NCBI GenBank assembly: GCA_036365455.1
Contig: JAWQUS010000008.1
Location: 17,715,501 to 17,779,500 of the forward strand
Direction: 5' to 3'
From: Macrosoma leucophasiata
Taxonomy: Eukaryota; Arthropoda; Insecta; Lepidoptera; Hedylidae
DNA length: 64,000 bases
Of this stretch, positions 57,001-64,000 are shown piece by piece. Below the pieces are notes generated by a model. It ran no database searches and had not been told where the DNA came from. It saw only the letters and a list, made by a program, of their open reading frames with translations. Every line of letters starts with the position of its first letter. Position 1 is the first letter of the stretch. Position numbers and translations under genes: made by a program.

Positions 57001-60000
57001 ACAAACAGACAAACCGACAAGCAGACAGACAAAAAAATTAAAAATGATTGAAAAGTGTTCTAATACTATTTTAACATCGCCCCCAATTCGTTTTTCGTAA
57101 ATATATACAATGTACAGACACGCGGATTTTACTGTTTTATTATAATTATTATGAATACGAAATATCGTTTTACTTGACACTGGCAATATGCGTAATAGCG
57201 ATGCCATTATGTATAATAAAAAAATATTTATTTTAATTGAAGATGTATTATTCTAATTATGTAACAAATAGGTACCTATAAACTTTGCTGGGTTTTTTTC
57301 AAAAACTAGCAAGTAAGTTCAGCTCCACGAAGCGAAAAGTCCAGCGTTTGAAATTGACGTTTTCCACGCCCTAGGACCACCACACCAAAGCTACCGTTTA
57401 CTTACCTATTGATAAATTTACCGTTTTGAGATTTGTAGTAGGTATCATTTATGCAGATCAATAAATGGAATTAAATGAATTATAAAATTACCCTCATCGC
57501 ACTCTTCTTCGGTGACTAATTCTTCTGTATTCTTCACTTTGATCGGTTTGGTTGTGATGGTCAACTTGGCGCGACTCTGCACATCCTCAGCTAGTCTGCT
57601 CTTCAATTTTTCATATATTCTAGCATTATTTAAATAAACAGTAAAGGTATTATATCAATAAAATAGATAATTAGGTACACAAGTGTGTAAAACAGGTGTC
57701 AGAACACATGTGGGCGTATTTGTGCCTCATCAAGGATAGCTAAAAAAATATATTAAAAAACCACACCAAAGTAAACAAAAGTGACGATGTTTTTATTTGC
57801 CCACGATCTGGATAATAATATTTTACTAAGTATTTGTTTACTTAGACTTTTAAAATGATTTCGTCCGCATTTTTCAGTCGACCAGCGCCACGTACCTATC
57901 AAAGATAGTTAATGTAGCAAATGCCTATGGGCAATGGTGGCAAATTGCCACTATCCAACAGGTATCTAATTAAGTATATGTCATCCTACAAGCGTGAGAA
58001 AAACACACAACAAACACATTTTTTATCACATTAATACGTTCCTACATTATTTTCTTTACACCATGTGTAGATTATAGACTAAACTTTAGTAGATTAGTTA
58101 CGGTGTACAGTTTCAGTGACGGTGTAGGTTAGTATCTACCACCACAATATCTAATTTAAATGTCACCATATGTTAAGTGAAGCGGCTGGTGTAGATCGTA
58201 AGCGATCTACTCGGTTAAGCACTACGGACGCGGTCGGGTAGTGTGATGGGTGACCGCTAGTAGCAAATTAAATGCGCGTTTCCGTGCTTCGGAGGGCACG
58301 TTAAGCCGTCGGTCCCGGTTGCTATCGATGGATAGCAGTCGTTAAACCTTGTCGGAGGCCTTATGGGTGGTTTGAAAACATCCGACAGTGGGTTGGCCAC
58401 TAACCCACACCCACCTCCACCAATCCGCATTGGAGCCGCGTGGTGGAGTAAGCTCCAGGCCTCCTCCCAAAAAATTGAGAGACTCGTGTCCAGCAGTGCG
58501 ACGTATTACGGGTTGCCATTATATTATTATTATTTCACTTATTTATTTAAAACCTTATTTCCTATTTTTTTACATATATAAGTATCAAAAACAAATATAT
58601 ATGTAAAACAAAAAAAAATATTATTTTATGTTAAGTGGTGAGATGGTAACCTGGTCTTGCATGTAGAATATGTACATGCTCGTCGGTAAACGCCGAGCAT
58701 AGCTCTCTCCATTTCTGTGCGACTTCGAGTCTAGTGAGTATACCTATACCCAGTGAGCGACCACGTTTAAGTTCTCTATGTGATCACTGGCAACATACAC
58801 TCGTCAAAGATGCTGAGGGCGAACCGAGTTGGTGGCATTTTCGTACAAGCTCCTCAGCACTTTCATCTATCGTTAGTCGATTTAGCACCTCTGGAGTGAC
58901 TGTAGCACAGGCGAAATCTCGATCGAGTCGAAGTCTTTCTCAAAGTCCACGCTTATCAAAGGAATCTTACACCTACCCCTCCGTCTTCAGTAGGTATAAA
59001 CCTGATGCAGTTGGTTAAAAAGCAAGTTAAAATAAGTTTGGTATCCAAACCCAACTTATTTTAACTTGTCTGATATAAATTTCAGATGAACGGTTTGCTT
59101 TTTTTTTTTTATTTAATCAAACGGGCAAACGAGCATGCAGTTCACATTGATGTTAAGTGATGGCTGCAGCCTATAGACACACCCACACAAAGACCGAGGT
59201 CAAAATGCAGATGCGTTACCACTCCTGAGGCCTAAGGTGTTATGCCTCTATGCTGGTAATTACAGAGCCGTACATTATCACCTGACCGGAACACGATAGT
59301 GCTGAACACTACCATTTAGCGGCAAGTATATTAGGTAAAGCGGTGGTGCCTACGCCCGCGAGCCTCCGTCACTGCAGCTCTACCACCAGTGAAAAATATG
59401 TCTTGACGATTGTAATTACCTGTGCCTGTGGCCTGTAGGTACATACTTATAATAGATAATTCTAATTTCTAATAATTTCTTGAACTGTTCAAATAGATAT
59501 ACGAGACAAGGTTGCACATCACCTACTTATGACTCAATGCTTGTAAGATGTCGTCCATTTTCCTTTCGTCTTCTTGGAGTAAATCAACGATGGGTACGTG
59601 TAGTATGGCTTCACCATCAGACTCCATAGCTCGCCGGTAACGTAGTACAGCCCAAATTAGTTCCTGGCCACCTTTTGACTGGTCTCTTTTCGCTTCATTC
59701 CACTGTTCTTCCAATATCCTAAATACAAACTTCAATTACAGAATGTTCACAATCTACCTACTTATAATACTTAGACGGGTACGTCGCTGTCGTGGGGAAG
59801 TTCATGACTTGTATTCCTAAGAGTGAATTTCTCCTTTCCATCCTCAATCTGTGATTTAACTTATTACGCTCTTTCCCCCATTTTTATCTAAGACCGCGCC
59901 TGATATGTCAGTAATATTAACGCATGACAGATTGTTTGAGGGTATAATAATGCAGATCTCATTAGGTTCATTCTAAGAGGAGGTAATCTTGGCAACTCTC

Positions 60001-63000
60001 TTGATAAGCATTAGGCATAAGTTTTTGATCTGATCCTCAAAAACGTTAAAAAGGTTACGTACGATATCAACATTAAATCCCGCTCCATTTACCTTATCGT
60101 TCACAAGGCCCAAGAAGGAATTATCACTATTTTTGAGAACAGCACCGCCATACTTCTGTGCTATGACTGTTTTTTCTTCAGATATGATGATTGAACATCT
60201 TTTAAAGAGCCTCGATCATCACCAGGCGTACTGTTATTTTTGAGCTGTTTGAAAACCACGCCTATCTCGTCTAGACTAAAGTCCCAGATATGTTCGGTCA
60301 AGTGACGTGTCAGTCCACTCTAGGATCTGCTGCTGTACTGTTACCTACCGTAGACCGTGTATATATGTCCGTAAAACCACTCGTTCTCTTTTGCAATCTT
60401 AGGTTTAGACGATACGATTCTGTCATCCTTTGTTTTCAGCTTGGCTAGAAGGTCACGAGTCGGTGACTTGGAGATAAGAGATGTCTGTTGAGCCGCTTGT
60501 AGAAAGAAAGAAAAATATTTTTTGTTTATTGTACACGACCGTCTTCAGAGGACTTCAGAACCATACCGTGCTTCTCCTCCAGGATGTAGGTACTTGAGAG
60601 TTGAGCTGAAGGTATTTTTGACCTTATTCGAGTAGCGGGTCTTATAGAATTTGGCCTGGGGCGTACGGACAGTTACCTGTTATTGGATTTGTCCATAGTT
60701 ATGCAATCGCTCAGGCATACGGAGCGAGTTTTTAGATAACCCTTTAATGAGTCTATTCTCGAGCAAACGTATGACAAAATCGAGGAACAAGAGGACTGCA
60801 ACGAATCTGATGATTCTATCGCGGATGACGTAGAAGAAATCTATTTGTGACATTTAGCTCAGTACCTACCAAAGACGATGAACTTTCAGAACTTGGTCCA
60901 TCAAAATAGCGAAGGGAAGGAAATTGCGCTAAATTTTGTAACCTTATAAGTAAGCCTACTAGGGATACCACAAAAAAACACACTACTTACTCTACCTCAT
61001 GGTATTGTAGAAATGAGTTTTTTGGCCAAAACGCGTGTTGAAGTGGACTCGTACGCTGAAACTATTGATTTTACAAAAAACAAATTACTACATCAATTGT
61101 AGGACGTGGGAACGGAGTTATTCTCAAAAAACTGTATTTGTGCGACTTATTTTCAATATGGCGCCGGCATAGAGCAACATGGGGCACCGGCCGCGGCGGA
61201 CCGGAGGGGTGTAGCCATAACGTTTATTACTGATGCAAAACAGCCTGTAATTTTTTGTGGGAGGAAATATGTGTGACACACACACTACAAAAATAGACTA
61301 TTACTACGAAACTCACGCCTTGAATTTAACAAAATAAGTACATAAACTATTTTTCGCACATATTTATACATCTAGGTGACAGGCATAGGCACATTTGTGC
61401 ATATGGCTACTCCCCTCCGGTCCGCCGCGGTCAATGGCCCGTGCGCCGGCGCGAGCTGCAAAGACACGAGGTGGCAAAGTGAAAATTCGAAAAGAAGACG
61501 ACGAAATCTATAAAATCACCAATTTTCAAAACTAACAAATGACTAAACTTTTTAGGTGGGGTCAAGAATAAGCTATAAAATTGTTCTGTTAATGGACATA
61601 GGTGCCTACACTAGGAAGATATTATAGAAATGATTTGTACAATATTAAAAACTGAATTAAGTAAATACCCCCCAAATATCCCCCGCAATAAACGTGTTGA
61701 ATAAAACACCTTAAGATGAAAGCTCGAGGAGGCCGTGCAAGTGGTATACTGTCAGGTTTTCTGGGTGCTGTTTCGAATCGTTTATGTGGCCGCATCCAAT
61801 GGTAAAAACCTTTACCAAAATCAGTCTTCAAGTCCTTGTAGGCCAGATACTTAGGTTTATTTGCCAATTTAGAATTCATTACCCATTTCTAAGAGAAAAT
61901 CAATGCGTTATATTCATTTCAACATTTACAAAATCCGTAAGTATGGCACTTCGTTAAGTACAGTAGCTAGTTTAGTTAGAGGGCAGTTAATACTTTAACG
62001 GCCAAATACTCAAACGTCACTTAAATCAAAGTTGGACTTAAAAGTCTTCTGTCTTTATAAAACACGTTCAAACGACAGAGACAGCGCACATTTGAGCGTT
62101 GCTTAATAATGAGTGACGTTTGAGTATTCGGCCATAAGTGGCGTTCAAATGTCTTCGTGGTGAGTCTAGTTATGGATGCTATGAACTAATGAACTAAATA
62201 CGAGCGGCGAGTTTAGTTGGTGGGTGGCAAGAGAGGCGAATAGCACTTCGACTTGACTCTCTTAAAAATAGACCGGCCAGTTATCCTCTCCAACTTAATT
62301 GTGAACTTGCTACTTAACTCGCCGATTGCCGTTCAAATGAGATTTTCTACTTAATTCTCTAGGTTTGCAAGTTAACTCGCTACTGTACCTACTTATCGAA
62401 GTGTAAATCGGCCTTTAGATCTTAGACAAATAAATTATAAATGACTTTATTATTGGGTACCTCAGACTCGGTTATATGTATCGGCGTTAGAATAGATAAC
62501 AGGCTACGATTATCGCCAAAAGTATCATAGTTATTTATTGAACACCAAGGCTGCCACCGACAATTTCTTTTATATTGATCAATTATCACTCGATGCAATA
62601 ACTCTGAACATGTTAAATCTCTGAAAAAAAAAAGTTAGATAAATGTAGTTACCTAGTTGATTAAGTAAATATTAAAATAAGGTTACATACCGACGCAAAA
62701 CAAAGAATTGCATGGTTTTCGATTGATATATTTCTCTGCATTTCCCGTGCGCCGGAACGGAATTATCGGATTTACTTTCGCCTAGTTTTTCTTCATTGTC
62801 CGGTATTATATCAAAGGGCGTCACCTCTTCAGTCATATTTTGATGCGATTGTGTATTAATTTCATCAGAATATGAATCATCTACAATGATGTTCCCTTCT
62901 TCATTGACATAAATTTTATGGCCAAAAGAATCTTTCATTTTTAACCAATTGTTATCACTTGGAGATAGGGTATTTATTTCTTCAGATTTTATCCGCACAT

Positions 63001-64000
63001 CACAGTTAGTTGAACTATGACATTCGGGACACGCTAAAAAGTTAATATTGAGATTTTCGCCATTAAATCTAGCAGTGGTCACATCGTCTAACACAAATTC
63101 AAAATTGTTGCACATATCTATCGTAGCATAAGTGTTATTTGGTGAACTGATCGTAATATTTTCCGTGGCCTTATTTACAACAACCGTGGTAAAATTTGGA
63201 TGTTCAATAGTATACATAAGATGAATAGAAATAAAACCGTCTTCTCTGATTTTAGCACTTAAATCTTCAACCTTTTCCGATAATGAACTGTTAATACTAC
63301 GAGTACATCTATAGGTATCGGTTTGACTTTGTGACGCTGAATTCCTCGATTTGATGGTATTGGTCTCCATCGTTTCTCCATCAAGCATCGTAAAATATTC
63401 GATCTCTTCATCTGTCCATTCTGGATAGATTTCTTTGTCTTCTATAATATAGTTTATAATTATCCTAGTATTATTTAAAAAAGTTATAACAAGGACTCCA
63501 TCTTTGTCGTAGAGAATATTAGTGCCATCCATCCTTCTGGAGAAAACTTCTCCTAAACAATAATCGGTAGCAGTCCGGATTAATATCTTTTGGACGTTAA
63601 CTAGTTTATCGCAAATCCACTTTTGTTTTAATCCATCTGCTTCTATTATTTCAAATTCTTCAATAAATAATTGATATTCTGGGAGTTTTATGTCAGAAGT
63701 CTTTTCATCTTCAATAAAGATATTTTTAGATGACTTAGAGGAGGACGGCTTTTTATCCTTACCCTTACTTTTTTTACTTTTTTCCGAACTCGTATCGCTT
63801 TGAAGTTCTTCTGGCTTTCCAAAATGAATAATGCGTTTTTCAGACTTAATTATCTTAAGAAAAGAACCACTGGGGCATAGAATATCTATAAGACCATCTT
63901 TTTTAAATACGATTACCTCTCCATTCAAAGTTATACACCGAAAATCTTCATCAATGGTATCTAGCGATGTAGATGTGTAATATTGCTTTACATGTGAAAT
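50859..64000 (-). CDS. SPAG17/PF6-like protein, last seven exons (C-terminal 764 residues)
   Basis: Exons 64000-62691, 62620-62461, 61888-61710, 59718-59527, 57619-57492, 52029-51888 and 51042-50859 join through GT-AG introns. Phases are compatible, giving 765 codons and a TAA stop with no break. The fragment opens with FRCITLNGEVIVFKKDGLID, short beta-strand repeats of the 'dG...v.yp.G' kind. It then has a Lys/Ser-rich tract (about residues 68-93), IHLMYTIEHPNFTTVVVNKA, DLTCSELLHRVIIDQY, APRKPDSIPLARPPRA and a charged end. This order resembles SPAG17/PF6, a scaffold of the C1a projection of the flagellar central pair, so a role in sperm motility is inferred. The match is from memory of family style, not alignment. 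The 5' part lies beyond the window. The introns hold LINE, SINE, Helitron and mariner insertions. Confidence 0.7.
51494..51600 (-). mobile_element. Helitron 3'-end fragment
   Basis: CTAGCTGTGCCTGCGACTTT at 51494 is the inverted terminal CTAG with its GC hairpin. The body is short. Confidence 0.5.
51640..51728 (+). mobile_element. tRNA-derived SINE tail
   Basis: Matches the last 90 bp of 24150-24470, with CCCCTTCGGGGATTACAGGC. Confidence 0.65.
51888..52029 (-). CDS. SPAG17-like exon f
   Basis: Acceptor AATGTTGTAG. It reads EMGEEYKTPEKERIDVVDEV and later SPNLKRYWRRRAEEYNEE. It ends in phase 2 before a strong GTAAGTGAG donor. Confidence 0.8.
52352..53108 (+). repeat. Dispersed repeat R interrupted by repeat M
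   Basis: The two parts match 28430-29016. The break, at the CTTTTATTT/AATTTCGTTATA point, is filled by the repeat-M copy at 52540-52833. Confidence 0.65.
52540..52833 (+). repeat. Dispersed repeat M nested in repeat R
   Basis: A complete copy, from a T-run and GTGGCAAACAAGCGTGCAGT to GAGCTCTACCACCAGTAAAAA. Confidence 0.7.
53435..54110 (+). mobile_element. LTR-retrotransposon leader remnant (possible LTR plus primer-binding site)
   Basis: A GC-rich island in AT-rich DNA. It contains GGCGCCAACTAGTGGAACAC, then TGGTGACCCCGACGTGAT at about 53691, which has the TGG start and GC-rich form of a tRNA primer-binding site. A Ser/Pro/His-coding-like leader follows. No gag or pol is present and no second LTR lies in the window. 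Confidence 0.4.
54111..55239. other. Intron DNA without an identified feature
   Basis: The minus frames at 54165 and 54708 show no domain. The stretch lies in the intron between SPAG17-like exons e and f. Confidence 0.4.
55347..55731 (-). mobile_element. 3' half of an autonomous-type Helitron
   Basis: On the minus strand the helicase C-terminus (55620-55730) is followed by about 270 bp and a terminal GC hairpin with CTAG at 55347-55350. The other side is cut by the mariner sequence starting at 55731. Confidence 0.65.
55620..55730 (-). pseudogene. Helitron Rep/helicase, C-terminal fragment
   Basis: A 36-codon minus-strand reading, PHGQLYVAYYRVTSPDPLYI then LAPGRITTNVVYRKVS and TAA. 'GQLYVA.SRV' followed by 'L.VLAP....T.NVVY.EV' is motif VI and the end of Helitron Pif1-type helicases. 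The Ser of SRV is replaced (YRV), a sign of decay. Too short for routine gene finding. Confidence 0.7.
55731..56803 (+). pseudogene. mariner transposase with a 319-bp internal tandem duplication
   Basis: The frame enters as VPHELTERNLMNRVLICDSL without the N-terminal DNA-binding part and continues through LITGDEKLITYD (first Asp), VFHHDNARPHTS (second) and YSPDLAPSDF (third). The segment 55907-56225 is then repeated at 56226-56544 with one observed amino-acid change (CEQL to CDQL). Because 319 is not a multiple of three, the first reading ends soon after SDF. The second reaches the proper C-terminus (EQNGTYIL) at 56728. The 3' TIR ends CTTTTTCCCCAACCT at 56803, followed by TA. Family: mariner, D,D34D. 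It lies in a SPAG17-like intron. Confidence 0.85.
56804..57491. other. Intron DNA, no gene
   Basis: A CAGACAGACAAACCGACAAG-type run near 57003 and an inverted stretch related to 3900-3945 (AAATATCGTTTTACTTGACA, 57160-57180) are the only recognisable pieces. Confidence 0.4.
57492..57619 (-). CDS. SPAG17-like exon e
   Basis: It completes a Lys codon and reads IYEKLKSRLAEDVQSRAKLT onwards to EECDE, ending in phase 1 before GTAATT. The acceptor pyrimidine tract is weak (AATGCTAG), the least certain junction of the set. Confidence 0.7.
58178..58520 (+). mobile_element. 5S-rRNA-like SINE, best copy
   Basis: The head contains GGTTAAGCACTACGGACGCG and TGTGATGGGTGACCGC. This follows the order of the 5S rRNA internal promoter region (GTTAAGCAACGTCGGGC, GGATGGGTGACCGCC). 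It ends GGGTTGCCATTAT followed by (ATT)n. Copies at 5578 and 6782 are inverted. The two overlapping open frames are artefacts. Confidence 0.65.
58685..58980 (-). pseudogene. RTE LINE fragment with internal deletion
   Basis: Its inverse matches 16340-16460 and then jumps to about 16985-17120 of the RTE copy (GCACCTCTGGAGTGACTGTA landmark). Confidence 0.6.
59100..59397 (+). repeat. Dispersed repeat M
   Basis: A complete copy with a T-run start and CTCTACCACCAGTGAAAAAT end. It lies in a SPAG17-like intron. Confidence 0.7.
59527..59718 (-). CDS. SPAG17-like exon d
   Basis: The acceptor TTTGTATTTAG completes the Arg codon and reads ILEEQWNEAKRDQSKGGQEL. It ends CATAA before GTAGGT. Reading through would meet TAG at once, so the exon looks terminal unless spliced here. 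Confidence 0.8.
60095..60500 (-). pseudogene. RTE LINE fragment, diverged
   Basis: Its inverse matches 17345-17780 of the RTE copy. Landmarks include TCATCACCAGGCGTACTGTT, GTTCGGTCAAGTGACGTGTC and GACGATACGATTCTGTCATC. Many indels. Confidence 0.65.
60501..61150. other. Intron DNA with a doubtful acidic reading
   Basis: A plus-strand stretch near 60755-60850 reads EEQEDCNESDDSIADDVEE before a stop. It is similar in style to piggyBac N-termini but too short to assign. Confidence 0.3.
61191..61430. mobile_element. 240-bp GC-ended inverted-repeat element
   Basis: Arms 61191-61219 and 61402-61430 match at 28 of 29 bases (CCGCGGCGGACCGGAGGGG). The interior is AT-rich. Non-coding. Confidence 0.7.
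61710..61888 (-). CDS. SPAG17-like exon c
   Basis: The acceptor TTTTCTCTTAG is followed by KWVMNSKLANKPKYLAYKDL and the exon ends PPRAFILR at AAG before GTGTTT (phase 2). The upstream ATG in this exon is internal, not a start. Confidence 0.8.
61997..62133. mobile_element. 137-bp miniature inverted-repeat element, copy 2
   Basis: The arms CAAATACTCAAACGTCACTT and AGTGACGTTTGAGTATTCGG are inverted. The same family occurs at 38345-38481. Confidence 0.65.
62461..62620 (-). CDS. SPAG17-like exon b
   Basis: The acceptor is a long T-run then CAG. It completes the split Arg codon and reads RDLTCSELLHRVIIDQY. It ends in phase 0 before GTACCC. Confidence 0.8.
62691..64000 (-). CDS. SPAG17-like exon a (partial)
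   Basis: Open from the window edge; ends CGTCG before GTATGT, leaving two bases of a codon. It encodes most of the visible beta-repeat region and the Lys/Ser-rich tract. The frame needs no ATG here: the apparent start at 63928 is a TTG within a longer open exon. Confidence 0.85.

Noticed and set aside
60755..60850. Acidic reading resembling a piggyBac N-terminus
   Set aside because: Too short and low in complexity to assign; no transposase core nearby.

Overview
The window looks like nuclear DNA from a moth or butterfly (Lepidoptera). It is AT-rich and full of short TAGGTACCTAC-type words. Genes have GT-AG introns, and it carries repeat types common in Lepidoptera: RTE and CR1/Jockey-like LINEs, Helitrons, mariner, piggyBac, tRNA- and 5S-derived SINEs, and many small inverted-repeat elements. 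No operon, Shine-Dalgarno context or CRISPR array is present. The species cannot be named from the sequence alone.

Host genes are few. A minus-strand exon of an unrecognised Gln/Lys/Asp-rich protein runs off the left edge (1-415), and a CpG-rich block with CCAAT boxes at 12.29-12.8 kb may be its promoter. At the right end, seven minus-strand exons joined by compatible splice phases (64000 down to 50859) encode the last 764 residues of a protein resembling SPAG17/PF6, a sperm-flagellum central-apparatus protein. Its introns are packed with transposon remains. A second CpG-rich, promoter-like block lies at 45.29-46.08 kb.

The rest is layered mobile DNA. From 0.9 to 18 kb there is a TA-flanked inverted-repeat element that occurs as a tandem pair inside another repeat, and again at 15.7-17.9 kb split by an RTE LINE. 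The same stretch holds a PIF/Harbinger-like remnant with a nested element, and Helitrons with the canonical CTAG end. From 18 to 31.7 kb there are LINE and SINE fragments, a 400-bp foldback, a 515-bp hAT-like element inserted in a SINE, and a decayed mariner. From 31.7 to 46 kb there are a nearly complete piggyBac transposase with two frameshifts, a Helitron-like region with a 126-bp tandem repeat, a 27-bp-TIR element, and a second hAT-like element inside a TATCGATA-rich block.

The standout is a complete DNA transposon at 46467-50498. It has 24-bp perfect terminal inverted repeats, a TTA target duplication and a four-exon, 820-residue transposase with no stops or frameshifts. The transposase resembles the Zator/ISAzo13 type, with an added C-terminal C2H2 finger. 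The element sits tail-to-tail with the SPAG17-like gene. It looks recently active and is the best candidate for a little-described system here.
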